Shown here: positions 18,886 to 27,223 of the stretch, in pieces
Position numbering within the stretch: position 1 is the first letter of the stretch
Layout of the letters: each line of letters begins with the position of its first letter
NCBI RefSeq assembly: GCF_030538495.1
Contig: NZ_JAUNTW010000001.1
Coordinates: forward strand, 87,068-151,067
Source: Paracoccus sp. (in: a-proteobacteria)
GTDB lineage: Bacteria > Pseudomonadota > Alphaproteobacteria > Rhodobacterales > Rhodobacteraceae
Length of the DNA stretch: 64,000 nucleotides
Direction: 5' to 3'
Translations under genes and position numbers: made by a program
The notes under the pieces: generated by a model
Told to the model about the DNA's origin: nothing
The model's database searches: none
The model's input: the letters and a program-made list of their open reading frames with translations, nothing else

Positions 18886-18963
18886 AGAAGGTTGTGGCTT
18901 ATTCTGCCCGGCTTTCTACCTCCCTGTTGGACTTAGGCCGGGCGTTTTGCCCGGCTTTTTTTT
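18886..18963 (+). ncRNA. Candidate small RNA, mmgR/suhB-like
   Basis: A predicted transcript of about 78 nt with two hairpins. The first pairs AGAAGG (18886-18891) with CTTTCT (18912-18917), with an inner GGC/GCC pairing. A single-stranded stretch ACCTCCCTGTTGGACTTA follows, containing an anti-Shine-Dalgarno-like CCTCCC. The second hairpin is a strong terminator. This design, the size and the CCUCCCUGUUG core resemble, from memory, the alphaproteobacterial suhB/mmgR sRNA family (about 77 nt in Sinorhizobium, where it affects polyhydroxybutyrate storage). A covariance-model scan would settle it. Alternatively the region is a purL leader, as a 24-codon frame (18862-18936) crosses it. Confidence 0.55.
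18937..18963 (+). terminator. Rho-independent terminator of the sRNA candidate
   Basis: The stem GCCGGGC/GCCCGGC with a GTTTT loop is followed by eight T residues. It stands 81 bp before purL, so it ends an upstream transcript rather than a gene of the purL operon. A second GCCCGGC at 18906-18912 could pair with the left arm instead. Confidence 0.85.
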
Positions 18964-19044
18964 ATCCCGCGCCCTGCCCCCTTTCCATAGCTGCGCCAAA
19001 GCCATAAAAGGCCAGAAATCTGTCAGCGCAAAAAGGGCCGTAAC

Positions 19045-21225
19045 ATGCAGGAACCCACGATCACCCCCGACCTGATCGCCGCGCACGGGCTGAAGCCCGA
19101 CGAATACGACCGCATCCTGCACATCATCGGGCGCGAACCGACCTTTACCGAACTGGGCATTTTTTCTGCGATGTGGAACGAACATTGTTCCTATAAATCG
19201 TCGAAAAAATGGCTGCGCACGCTGCACACGACCGGCCCGCAGGTGATTTGTGGCCCCGGTGAAAATGCCGGCGTGGTGGATATTGGCGACGGTCAGGCCG
19301 TTGTTTTCAAAATGGAAAGCCATAACCACCCGTCCTATATCGAACCGCATCAGGGCGCAGCGACCGGGGTTGGCGGCATTTTGCGCGACGTGTTCACGAT
19401 GGGCGCGCGCCCGATTGCCGCCATGGACGCGCTTTCCTTTGGCCGCACCGACCATCCCAAAACCCCGCATCTGGTCAAAGGCGTGGTCGAAGGGATCGGC
19501 GCCTATGGCAACGCGTTCGGCGTGCCAAATGTCGGCGGAGAGGTGCGGTTTCACCCCGCCTATGACGGCAACTGTCTGGTGAACGCCTTTGCCGCCGGTC
19601 TGGCCGATGCGGATAAGATTTTCTATTCGGCGGCGTCGGGCGTGGGGATGCCGGTTGTGTATCTGGGCGCGAAAACCGGCCGCGACGGCGTGGGCGGCGC
19701 GACCATGGCATCCGCCGAATTTGACGACACGATCGAAGAAAAACGCCCCACCGTTCAGGTCGGCGATCCCTTCACCGAAAAATGCCTGCTAGAGGCGTGC
19801 CTGGAACTGATGACGACCGATTCCGTCATCTCGATTCAGGATATGGGCGCCGCCGGTCTGACCTGTTCCGCCGTCGAAATGGGCGACAAAGGCGGGCTGG
19901 GCATCAAACTGGTGCTGGATCACGTCCCGCAGCGCGAACGCGCGATGACCGCCTATGAAATGATGCTGTCCGAATCGCAGGAACGCATGTTGATGGTCCT
20001 CAAGCCCGAAAAAGAGGCCGAGGCCCGCGCCATCTTTGAAAAATGGGATCTGGACTTTGCCATCGTTGGCGAAACCATTGCCGAAGATCGCTTCCTGATC
20101 CTGCATGGCAATGACATCGTGGCCGATCTGCCGCTGTCGAAACTGTCCAGCAGCGCGCCGGAATATGACCGCCCGTGGATCGAAACCCCGGCGGCGGAAC
20201 CGCTGACCGAACTGCCCCAGATCGCCCCGATTGCGGCCCTGCGCGCGCTGATCGGATCGCCCAACTACGCCAGCAAACATTGGGTTTGGGAACAATATGA
20301 CACGCAGGTCGGTGCCGACACGATCCGCCGCCCCGGAATGGGCGCGGGCGTGGTGCGCGTGCATGGCACGACCAAAGCCCTTGCCTTTACCAGCGACGTG
20401 ACCCCGCGTTACGTCAAGGCCAACCCTGTCCAAGGTGGCCGCCAAGCCGTGGCCGAGGCGTATCGAAACCTGACCGCCGTTGGCGCCACGCCGCTGGCCA
20501 CGACCGACAACCTGAATTTCGGCAACCCCGAAAAGCCCGAAATCATGGGCCAATTCGTCGGCGCGATTCAGGGCATTGGCGAAGCCTGCCGCGCATTGGA
20601 CTTCCCCATCGTGTCGGGGAACGTGTCGCTGTATAACGAAACCGACGGTCGCGCGATTTTGCCGACGCCCACGATTGGCGGTGTTGGCCTGATCGCGGAT
20701 CTGAACGACCTGATCGCGGGCCTGCCCGTCGCGGGCGATGTGGCCGTGGTGATCGGCGAAACGACCGGCCATCTGGGGCAATCCGCGCTTGCAGCCGAGG
20801 CCTTCGGCATCGAATCCGGTGACGCCCCGCATGTCGATCTGAGCGCCGAACGCGCGCATGGCGAATTTCTGCGCGCACATCGCGGTCTGGTCAATGCGGC
20901 GACCGATCTGTCCGATGGCGGGCTGGCCTTGGCCGCGTTCGAAATGGCCGACGCCGCACAGATCGGCGTGACGCTGGACAGCGCCGACATCGCGCAACTC
21001 TTTGGCGAAGATCAGGCCCGCTATCTGGTCGCCTGTGCGCCGACACAAGCCGATGCGCTGATCGCGGCGGCGGCTGAAGCCGGTGTGCCGGTCGCGCGCG
21101 TGGGTCAGTTCGGCGGCGAAGTGGTCACGCTGGGCGGCGACGCCGCGCCCTTGGCCGATCTGTCGCGCCTCTATCGCACGGCGTTTGCGGCGGCGATTGG
21201 CGGCGACACGCCCGATCACGCATGA
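19045..21225 (+). CDS. purL: Phosphoribosylformylglycinamidine synthase subunit PurL
   Basis: Fourth step of purine synthesis: ATP-dependent conversion of FGAR to FGAM, working with PurQ (glutaminase) and PurS encoded elsewhere. At 726 residues it is the small PurL form that needs PurS, not the long enterobacterial fusion. Two AIRS-type repeats are visible, with ESHNHPS near residue 91, [11 protein letters not shown] in the first half and the [10 protein letters not shown] motif near residue 620. Its stop overlaps the ispDF start (ATGA), an unusual but compact partnership. Upstream is a terminator at 18937-18963, so its promoter must lie in the 81 bp between. Confidence 0.96.
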   Translation: MQEPTITPDLIAAHGLKPDEYDRILHIIGREPTFTELGIFSAMWNEHCSYKSSKKWLRTLHTTGPQVICGPGENAGVVDIGDGQAVVFKMESHNHPSYIEPHQGAATGVGGILRDVFTMGARPIAAMDALSFGRTDHPKTPHLVKGVVEGIGAYGNAFGVPNVGGEVRFHPAYDGNCLVNAFAAGLADADKIFYSAASGVGMPVVYLGAKTGRDGVGGATMASAEFDDTIEEKRPTVQVGDPFTEKCLLEACLELMTTDSVISIQDMGAAGLTCSAVEMGDKGGLGIKLVLDHVPQRERAMTAYEMMLSESQERMLMVLKPEKEAEARAIFEKWDLDFAIVGETIAEDRFLILHGNDIVADLPLSKLSSSAPEYDRPWIETPAAEPLTELPQIAPIAALRALIGSPNYASKHWVWEQYDTQVGADTIRRPGMGAGVVRVHGTTKALAFTSDVTPRYVKANPVQGGRQAVAEAYRNLTAVGATPLATTDNLNFGNPEKPEIMGQFVGAIQGIGEACRALDFPIVSGNVSLYNETDGRAILPTPTIGGVGLIADLNDLIAGLPVAGDVAVVIGETTGHLGQSALAAEAFGIESGDAPHVDLSAERAHGEFLRAHRGLVNAATDLSDGGLALAAFEMADAAQIGVTLDSADIAQLFGEDQARYLVACAPTQADALIAAAAEAGVPVARVGQFGGEVVTLGGDAAPLADLSRLYRTAFAAAIGGDTPDHA

Positions 21226-22367
21226 CGCTGCGCGCACCAGCAGGCTTTGCCGCCATTATCACGGCGGCAGGGCGCGGCACCCGTGCGGGCGGCGACCGCC
21301 CCAAACAATGGCAAATGCTGCGCGGCCAATCGGTTCTGGCGCGCAGCATCGCCGCCTTTGCGGGCTTTGACCGCGTTATTCTTGTGGTGCATCCCGACGA
21401 TCTGCCCGACGCGATCACCGAATTCGCCGGTCCCGTCACGATTGTCACGGGGGGAGAAACGCGCTCCGCCAGCGTCCTTGCCGGGCTGAACGCGCTGAAC
21501 GGTCAGGCCAGCCATGTGCTGATCCATGATGGCGCGCGCCCGCTGGTCAGCGACGCGGTGATCCAAGGCGTGATCGACGCGCTGCAATCGGGGGCCGATG
21601 CCGCAGCCCCCGCCCTGCCCGTGTCGGACGCGTTATGGCGCGGCGAAAACCAGACCGTAACCGGCACCGCCGCGCGGGACGGTTTGTATCGGGCGCAAAC
21701 GCCGCAGGGTTTCTCTTGTGCAAAAATACTCATGGCGCATCGGCAAAACCCACAGGGCGCGGCTGATGATGTGGAACTGGCGCTGAGGTCCGGCATCGCT
21801 GTGACCATCACACCGGGCAGCGAAGACAATCTGAAAATCACCTATCCCGCCGATTTCGCGCGGGCGGAACGCATTTTAGGGGGCGACATGGATATTCGGC
21901 TGGGCAATGGATACGACGTTCACGCCTTTGGTCCGGGGGATCATGTCTGGCTGTGCGGCGTGCAGATCGCGCATGAGGCGGGGTTGGTTGGTCATTCCGA
22001 CGCCGATGTGGGGATGCATGCGCTGACGGACGCGATTTATGGCGCCTTGGCGCAGGGCGATATTGGCCGCCATTTTCCCCCGTCCGATCCGCAATGGAAA
22101 GGCGCCGACAGCGCGATTTTCCTGCGCCACGCCGCCGATCTGGCCCGCGCGCAGGGGTTCCGCTTTGGCAATGCCGATGTGACGCTGATCTGCGAGGCCC
22201 CGAAAATCGGCCCCCATGCCGCCGCGATGCAGGCGCGACTGGCCGAGATCATGGACATCGACCCCGCCCGCATCAGCGTCAAGGCCACGACATCGGAACG
22301 GCTGGGCTTTACCGGACGGCGCGAAGGCATCGCCGCAATCGCCACCTGCGCGCTGATCGGGGGCTGA
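21222..22367 (+). CDS. ispDF: Bifunctional IspD/IspF of the MEP isoprenoid pathway
   Basis: Two non-consecutive steps of isoprenoid precursor synthesis on one chain. The N-terminal IspD part (residues 1 to about 220) has the cytidylyltransferase loop [17 protein letters not shown] and the HDGARPLVS motif. The IspF part begins at Met223 with [12 protein letters not shown] and contains [12 protein letters not shown], with metal-binding Asp and His residues, and ends with [16 protein letters not shown]. The fusion is typical of alpha- and epsilonproteobacteria; IspE, which acts between the two, is encoded elsewhere. The start overlaps purL, and pgpA follows after one base. Confidence 0.96.
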   Translation: MTLRAPAGFAAIITAAGRGTRAGGDRPKQWQMLRGQSVLARSIAAFAGFDRVILVVHPDDLPDAITEFAGPVTIVTGGETRSASVLAGLNALNGQASHVLIHDGARPLVSDAVIQGVIDALQSGADAAAPALPVSDALWRGENQTVTGTAARDGLYRAQTPQGFSCAKILMAHRQNPQGAADDVELALRSGIAVTITPGSEDNLKITYPADFARAERILGGDMDIRLGNGYDVHAFGPGDHVWLCGVQIAHEAGLVGHSDADVGMHALTDAIYGALAQGDIGRHFPPSDPQWKGADSAIFLRHAADLARAQGFRFGNADVTLICEAPKIGPHAAAMQARLAEIMDIDPARISVKATTSERLGFTGRREGIAAIATCALIGG

Positions 22368-22368
22368 T

Positions 22369-22860
22369 ATGGAACGGCTGTTGTGCATCTGGTTCGGCGC
22401 GGGCCTTTTGCGCCCCGCCCCCGGCACGTGGGGGTCCGCCGTCGCGGTTGTCATGGGGCTGCTGATCCACCGGATCGGGCATTTCCCCTTGCTGGCACTT
22501 GCCACCGTCGCGGTGACCGCCGTCGGGTTCTGGGCCGTTGCGCGCCACACCGCCGGCATGGCCGACCCCGACCGCAGCGAAATTGTCATCGACGAAGTCG
22601 CCGGTCAATGGCTGGCCCTGTGCTTTCCGTCCTTTGGCTTCTGGATGATGGGCCTGCCTGCGGACAGCTTTCCCTATCCGGGATGGGTCGCGGCGTTCCT
22701 GTTTTTCCGCCTGTTCGACATTTGGAAACCGTGGTTGGTGGGCCGCGCGGATCGGCGCGGCGATGCGGCGGGGGTGATGCTGGACGATCTGTGGGCCGGG
22801 CTGTTCGCGGGTCTGGCCACGATGGCCGCCGCCGCCATCAGCCACGGATTCCTGATGTGA
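22369..22860 (+). CDS. pgpA: Phosphatidylglycerophosphatase A
   Basis: A 163-residue inner-membrane phosphatase that makes phosphatidylglycerol from its phosphate. Several hydrophobic helices are present, with the family motifs PAPGTWGSAVA near residue 20, DEVAGQW near 75 and FRLFDIWKPW near 110. It lies one base after ispDF and its stop overlaps the GTG start of the CinA-family gene (GTGA), forming purL-ispDF-pgpA-cinA. Confidence 0.93.
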   Translation: MERLLCIWFGAGLLRPAPGTWGSAVAVVMGLLIHRIGHFPLLALATVAVTAVGFWAVARHTAGMADPDRSEIVIDEVAGQWLALCFPSFGFWMMGLPADSFPYPGWVAAFLFFRLFDIWKPWLVGRADRRGDAAGVMLDDLWAGLFAGLATMAAAAISHGFLM

Positions 22861-23342
22861 CCGCCGCCCGCGTTCTTAATGCCGCGCGCAAACGCGGCGT
22901 GATGATCGCCACGGCCGAAAGCTGCACGGGCGGGCTGATCGGTGCGGCGTTAACCGATATTGCCGGGTCGTCGGATGTGGTGGATCGCGGCTTTATCACC
23001 TATTCCAATGCCGCGAAAATGCAGATGCTGGGCGTGTCGGCGCAGACCTTGGCCGATCATGGCGCGGTCAGCGAAGAAACCGCCGCTGAAATGGCCTCGG
23101 GCGCGTTGCGGGCCTCTGATGCGGGGATCGCGGTGTCGGTGACGGGCATCGCAGGCCCCGGCGGGTCCGATCACAAACCCGAAGGCCGCGTGTGCTTCGG
23201 GATCGCCACCCCCGCAGGCACCAGCACCGAAACCGTTGATTTTGGGGCGCTTGGCCGCGCCGGGGTGCGCGCGGCAACGGTGAACCACGCGCTGAACCTG
23301 TTGCTGGCGGCTTTGGATCAGGACAGCAGCGCCGCCATCTGA
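22857..23342 (+). CDS. CinA-family protein (nicotinamide-nucleotide amidase domain)
   Basis: A 161-residue stand-alone CinA C-terminal domain, the type that deamidates nicotinamide mononucleotide (PncC) in pyridine-nucleotide salvage. Family motifs include TAESCTGGLIGAALTDIAGS and GIAGPGGSDHKPEGRVCFG. The GTG at 22857 overlaps the pgpA stop; longer extensions of the frame run inside pgpA and are rejected. It is the last gene of the purL operon, and its 3' end overlaps the convergent aldolase gene by 25 bp. Confidence 0.9.
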   Translation: MTAARVLNAARKRGVMIATAESCTGGLIGAALTDIAGSSDVVDRGFITYSNAAKMQMLGVSAQTLADHGAVSEETAAEMASGALRASDAGIAVSVTGIAGPGGSDHKPEGRVCFGIATPAGTSTETVDFGALGRAGVRAATVNHALNLLLAALDQDSSAAI

Positions 23343-24355
23343 TGCACCATATCGTCGGGCGTGTCCCATGCGCAGACCAATCGCACGGCAACCGGATTCA
23401 CCCCGTCCGGCGCATCATCAGACCACAGATGGTAACGCGCCCCCGCCGCCTGCGCGCGGGTATGGGCCGCGGCGGGGATCGTGGCGAACACCGCGTTCGA
23501 CTGGACCGGAGCCAACAACGCGCCCCCGCCCGCCACGACGGCATCGGCCAGATAAGCCGCTTTGGCATTGGCCTGCGCGGCGATCGTTAACCATAAATCA
23601 TCGGTCATCAACGCCAGCATCTGCGCCGCCAGAAACCGCGATTTCGAAAACACATGCCCCGATTGCTTGCGCCGGAAATCAAAGCCCACGGCGTGATCGG
23701 GGTTAAAGAACACCACAGCCTCGGCCCCCATGGCACCGTTCTTCGTGCCGCCGAAACACAGCGCATCCACCCCGGCGCGCCATGTCAGATCCGCCGCCGA
23801 ACAGCCCAGATACGCCGCCGCATTGGCAAACCGCGCGCCATCCATATGCAGCACTAACCCCGCGTCATGGGTTACGCGCGCAATCGCCGCGATCTGTTCG
23901 GGGTCGTAAACCGTCCCCCATTCGGTCGCATTGGTGATCGACACCATGGCGTTTTGCCCCACATTCAGACCGCCCGCCGCGCCTGCGCTTATCGCCTGCG
24001 CCAGATCATCGGGCGACATGCGACCATCCGCGCCCGGCAGCGTCACCAGTTTCGCGCCATGGGTGAAAAATTCCGGCGCGCCGGATTCGCTGGTTTCGAT
24101 ATGCGCGTCGTGATGGGCGTAAATCCGGCCATAGGGCGGCGCCAATTGCGCGCAGACCAGTGCATTCGCCGCCGTCCCCGTCGAAATGAATCGCACCACG
24201 GCGTCGGGCGCCTGCAACACGTCGCGCACCGCATCCGCCGCGCGTTCCGTCACCGGGTCCGCGCCATAGCCCATCACCGCCCCGTCATTTGCATCGGACA
24301 AGGCCCGCAAAACCGCCGGATGCGCGCCCCAGGAATTGTCGGATGCGAAATTCAT
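23318..24355 (-). CDS. Low-specificity L-threonine aldolase family protein
   Basis: A PLP enzyme of 345 residues expected to cleave L-threonine or allo-threonine to glycine and acetaldehyde. The PLP lysine sits in FGGTKNGAMG, the cofactor Asp in LHMDGARFANA, and the N-terminus MNFASDNSWGAHPAV matches the family. The ATG at 24355 is chosen; it overlaps the end of the upstream ycgN-type gene by 4 bp. Related beta-eliminating lyases share the fold, so substrate is inferred from family only. Confidence 0.87.
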   Translation of the reverse strand: MNFASDNSWGAHPAVLRALSDANDGAVMGYGADPVTERAADAVRDVLQAPDAVVRFISTGTAANALVCAQLAPPYGRIYAHHDAHIETSESGAPEFFTHGAKLVTLPGADGRMSPDDLAQAISAGAAGGLNVGQNAMVSITNATEWGTVYDPEQIAAIARVTHDAGLVLHMDGARFANAAAYLGCSAADLTWRAGVDALCFGGTKNGAMGAEAVVFFNPDHAVGFDFRRKQSGHVFSKSRFLAAQMLALMTDDLWLTIAAQANAKAAYLADAVVAGGGALLAPVQSNAVFATIPAAAHTRAQAAGARYHLWSDDAPDGVNPVAVRLVCAWDTPDDMVHQMAALLS

Positions 24356-24792
24356 GACAGGTCTTCGATGATGTGGTCTTCCCAATCGTCTTCGGTCACG
24401 GTCAATTCGCTGACGGTGCGGCCACGCATACTGATGCCCGCGCGATGCACCGATTCGGGATCACCGGAAATCAGCGGGTGCCAATCGGCCAAGGGCTGCC
24501 CCTGATGCCGCAGACGATAGGCGCAGGTGCCGGGCAGCCACCACGCAATTTCCTTGATTTTTTCGGGGCTTAGCACGACGCAATCCGGCACGAAATCATG
24601 CCGGTTGGCATAGCTGCTGCACCGGCAGGCGTGGTCATCCAACAGCTTACAGGCGACGCGGGTAAAGGCCAGTTCGTTCGTATCTTCGAACTCGATTTTA
24701 TTCAGGCAGCATTTGCCGCAGCCGTCGCACAGGGCCTCCCACTCATCGGGGGTCAGTTTGGTTAACGGCAATTCCCAGAATTTTTCCCGCAT
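24352..24792 (-). CDS. YcgN-family cysteine-cluster protein (UPF0260)
   Basis: A 146-residue protein with the conserved cysteine pattern CDGCGKCC near residue 23, then single cysteines in the CKLLDDHACRCSSY and PDCV segments, implying a metal or iron-sulfur centre. Function is unknown. ATG at 24792 is chosen; a GTG directly before it at 24795 would also overlap the ribF stop. It sits in a compact ribF-ycgN-aldolase row. Confidence 0.87.
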   Translation of the reverse strand: MREKFWELPLTKLTPDEWEALCDGCGKCCLNKIEFEDTNELAFTRVACKLLDDHACRCSSYANRHDFVPDCVVLSPEKIKEIAWWLPGTCAYRLRHQGQPLADWHPLISGDPESVHRAGISMRGRTVSELTVTEDDWEDHIIEDLS

Positions 24793-25721
24793 CACAGCCC
24801 CGCCAGAATGCTGCGCGCCTGCGCCGCGTCGTTTTCGATATGGCGGATCAGCGCGTCGATGGTGGTAAAGTTGACCTCATCGCGCAGAAATTCAATCAGC
24901 GCGACGGACAGATGCTGACCGTATAAATCACCATTGAAATCAAACAGATGCGTTTCCAGATTGGGCGCGTTTTCGCCAAACATCGGCCGCACCCCAAGGC
25001 TGGAGACCCCGCGATAGGTGCCGCGATCCGGCCCGGTCAGAATATCGACCAGCACGGCATACACGCCCAGACGCGGCAGATGCAGCCCGTCCATGCGCAT
25101 ATTCGCGGTCGGCCAGCCCAATTTGCGGCCCCGTTTTTCGCCGTGGATCACCTCGCCCTCGATCCGGTGCCAATGGCCCAGCATGGTTTCCGCATCGCGC
25201 GGGCGGCCATCAGTCAGCGCCTGCCGGATCGCGGTTGAACTGAAATCCGCGCCGCCGTCGCCCACCAGCGGCACCACGGTGACGCCAAAACCGAACTGCT
25301 GCCCCAAATCGTGCAGCGTCTGCGCCGTCCCCACGCGCCCTTTACCGAAACAGAAATCCGCGCCGACCGTGACATGCGCCACGCCCAGCCCGTTCACCAA
25401 CACATCACGGGCAAACCCCTGCGGCGTCAGTCCCGCCATGACCGCGCCAAAGGGCAGCTCATACAGATGCTGCACCCCCAGACGCGCCAGCCGGTTGGCC
25501 CGCGATTCGGCGTTCATCAGCCGAAAAGCCGGCGCGTCGGGGGCGAAAAACTGGCGCGGATGGGGTTCGAATGTGATCACACCTAACGGCGCATCCGCCG
25601 CGTGGCGCGCAATGTCGATGACCGCGCGATGCCCGCGATGAACGCCGTCGAAATTGCCCATTGCCACGGTTGCGCCGCGCGCATGGGGCGATATTCCGGT
25701 CCAATCAGAGTGGATATGCAA
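24792..25721 (-). CDS. ribF: Bifunctional riboflavin kinase/FAD synthetase
   Basis: Makes FMN from riboflavin and then FAD. The N-terminal nucleotidyltransferase domain has GNFDGVHRGH, and the C-terminal kinase domain has GRKLGWPTANM and the TYRGVSSLGVRPMFG stretch. No ATG stands at the expected place. The TTG at 25721 gives an N-terminus of family length (MHIHSDWTGISPH) and lies 8 bp after GGGGG; a second TTG at 25733 is the alternative. The length is 309 residues. Confidence 0.93.
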   Translation of the reverse strand: MHIHSDWTGISPHARGATVAMGNFDGVHRGHRAVIDIARHAADAPLGVITFEPHPRQFFAPDAPAFRLMNAESRANRLARLGVQHLYELPFGAVMAGLTPQGFARDVLVNGLGVAHVTVGADFCFGKGRVGTAQTLHDLGQQFGFGVTVVPLVGDGGADFSSTAIRQALTDGRPRDAETMLGHWHRIEGEVIHGEKRGRKLGWPTANMRMDGLHLPRLGVYAVLVDILTGPDRGTYRGVSSLGVRPMFGENAPNLETHLFDFNGDLYGQHLSVALIEFLRDEVNFTTIDALIRHIENDAAQARSILAGL

Positions 25722-25751
25722 CGGCGCCCCCAATGCGGCGCGGCCCGCGCC

Positions 25752-26195
25752 CTAGTCGAATTTGCGGCTTGGGGCCAGCACGACCGCCTCGCCCTTCAGC
25801 ACGACCGTATCGCCCACCAAGCAGCGGGTTGCAAGCGTCACCCGCCGTTTGGTGTGGTCGATAGCGTCCACCGTCACCTCGGCCCGGACAAGATCGCCGG
25901 GGCGCACCGGCGCCATGAATTTCAGCGTCTGCCCCAGATAGACCGTGCCATGCCCCGGCAGTTGTTCGCCAATCACCGCCGAAATCAACCCGGCGGTCAA
26001 CATGCCATGCGCAATCCGCCCCTGAAAAATCGTGTCGCGGGCATAGTCATCATCCAGATGCACCGGGTTTCGGTCGGTCGATACCTGCGCGAACATGTCA
26101 ATGTCCTGATCGGTCACCTGCTTTTGCAGATGGCGGGTCATGCCCAGTTCCAAATCCTCAATCACGATGGTGCCGCGGGGAAGGTTATCCAACAT
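25752..26195 (-). CDS. MaoC-family (R)-specific enoyl-CoA hydratase, PhaJ-like
   Basis: A single-hotdog hydratase of 147 residues. The hydratase 2 motif is present as DRNPVHLDDDYARD, with Asp and His as likely catalytic residues, followed by FQGRIAHGML. PhaJ-type members feed (R)-3-hydroxyacyl-CoA from beta-oxidation into polyhydroxyalkanoate. AGGAGG precedes the ATG. Its promoter is overlapped by a perfect PhaR-type palindrome, which fits a role in storage-polymer metabolism. A general acyl dehydratase role cannot be excluded. Confidence 0.85.
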   Translation of the reverse strand: MLDNLPRGTIVIEDLELGMTRHLQKQVTDQDIDMFAQVSTDRNPVHLDDDYARDTIFQGRIAHGMLTAGLISAVIGEQLPGHGTVYLGQTLKFMAPVRPGDLVRAEVTVDAIDHTKRRVTLATRCLVGDTVVLKGEAVVLAPSRKFD

Positions 26196-26213
26196 TCCGA
26201 CCTCCTATGGGAT

Positions 26214-26232
26214 AATGCTGCATAGCAGCATT
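26214..26232. promoter_or_regulatory. Perfect PhaR-type palindrome over the maoC promoter
   Basis: The arms AATGCTGC and GCAGCATT flank ATA, giving the core CTGC-N3-GCAG. It covers the predicted -10 box of the hydratase gene, a position suited to repression. The inner 7-bp half-sites are identical to those of the palindrome at 18825-18844. Confidence 0.6.
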
Positions 26233-26247
26233 GCGGCGTAGGTGCAA
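26219..26247 (-). promoter_or_regulatory. Predicted promoter of the MaoC-family hydratase gene
   Basis: On the minus strand TTGCAC (26242-26247) and TATGCA (26219-26224) are separated by exactly 17 bp. The start point would fall about 15 bp before the AGGAGG ribosome-binding site. Confidence 0.55.
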
Positions 26248-26305
26248 GATAATTACGTTGGCGCACACTTGTGCGGCACAATGTTGCGCACCCTGCCCCA
26301 GACAT

Positions 26306-26330
26306 AAAAACGCCCGGACAATGCCGGGCG
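26306..26330 (-). terminator. Rho-independent terminator after the HAD/pyrophosphatase pair
   Basis: Read on the minus strand, a 7-bp stem CGCCCGG/CCGGGCG with a 6-nt loop is followed by five T residues. It lies 24 bp beyond the stop of the HAD gene. Confidence 0.85.
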
Positions 26331-26353
26331 TCGCAAGGCTCATGTGGCGCAGA

Positions 26354-27223
26354 TCAGCGCAATCGGCCAATTGCATAGGTCGGGGCCATCTCTTGCACCG
26401 CCAACCAATCGCGCAGCAAATCCGCATCGGGGTTTTCAACGTCAGCGCCCAAAGCCTCGGCCGCCAGACCGCCGGTGACAAAAATCGAATCGATGCCCTG
26501 ATCCCGCGCGCCTTTAACGTCGGTCATGATGCCGTCGCCCACGGCCAGAACCCGCGCGTCGTCGCCCAGCCCCATCAACCGCCGCGCGCGGTCATAGATC
26601 GGCGCATGGGGTTTGCCGAAATACAGCGCCTTGCCGCCCAGATTTTCGTAAAACTCGGCCAAGGCACCGGCGCAATAAATCCGGTGTTCGCCCATATCCA
26701 CGACAATATCGGGATTTGCGCACAGCATCGGCAAACCGCGATCGCGGGCAAAGATCAGACGGTCGCGGTAATCTTCGGGCGTTTCGGTCATTTCGTCGAA
26801 CGGCCCGGATGCCACGATCCCCTGCGCCTGATCCAATTCGACGCGCTCCATCACCGCCGGATTCACCAGATCATCGGGAATGTCGGTGAAAAAACCGTCA
26901 TCTTTTTCGGTGCCGATATGCCAGACCTTGTTCCCGACCGCGCCCGCGAACATCGCATCCTGCGCGGCGTCGCCGGAACTGACGACCAAATCCCACGCAT
27001 CGCGCGGCACGCCCATGCGGTCCAGTTGCGCGATGACGTAATGCCCCGGACGCGGCGCATTGGTCATCAGACAGACCCGCCCGCCCTGCGCGCGAAACGC
27101 CTGCAACGCCGCGACCGCCGCCGGATAGGGGGACTGCCCGTTATGCAGACAGCCCCACAGATCGCAGAACAGCACATCATAGCTGGCCGAGACATCGGCC
27201 AGCGACTGAATAATCCGCGTCAT
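26354..27223 (-). CDS. NagD-like HAD-family hydrolase (TIGR01459 type)
   Basis: A 289-residue HAD phosphatase of the NagD/PGPase branch. Motif I is altered from the usual DxDG(T/V) form to CDLWGCLHNG, which is characteristic of this subfamily. The later motifs LVVSSGD, KPHAPIYDRA and VGDGIMTDVKGARDQGID are clear, with Asp residues for magnesium. The substrate is unknown. Its start overlaps the stop of the pyrophosphatase gene (ATGA), so both are probably made together. A strong terminator follows. Confidence 0.87.
   Translation of the reverse strand: MTRIIQSLADVSASYDVLFCDLWGCLHNGQSPYPAAVAALQAFRAQGGRVCLMTNAPRPGHYVIAQLDRMGVPRDAWDLVVSSGDAAQDAMFAGAVGNKVWHIGTEKDDGFFTDIPDDLVNPAVMERVELDQAQGIVASGPFDEMTETPEDYRDRLIFARDRGLPMLCANPDIVVDMGEHRIYCAGALAEFYENLGGKALYFGKPHAPIYDRARRLMGLGDDARVLAVGDGIMTDVKGARDQGIDSIFVTGGLAAEALGADVENPDADLLRDWLAVQEMAPTYAIGRLR

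Noticed and set aside
19789-21237. 482-codon minus-strand frame over purL
   Set aside because: Antisense to purL; no start signal or family resemblance.
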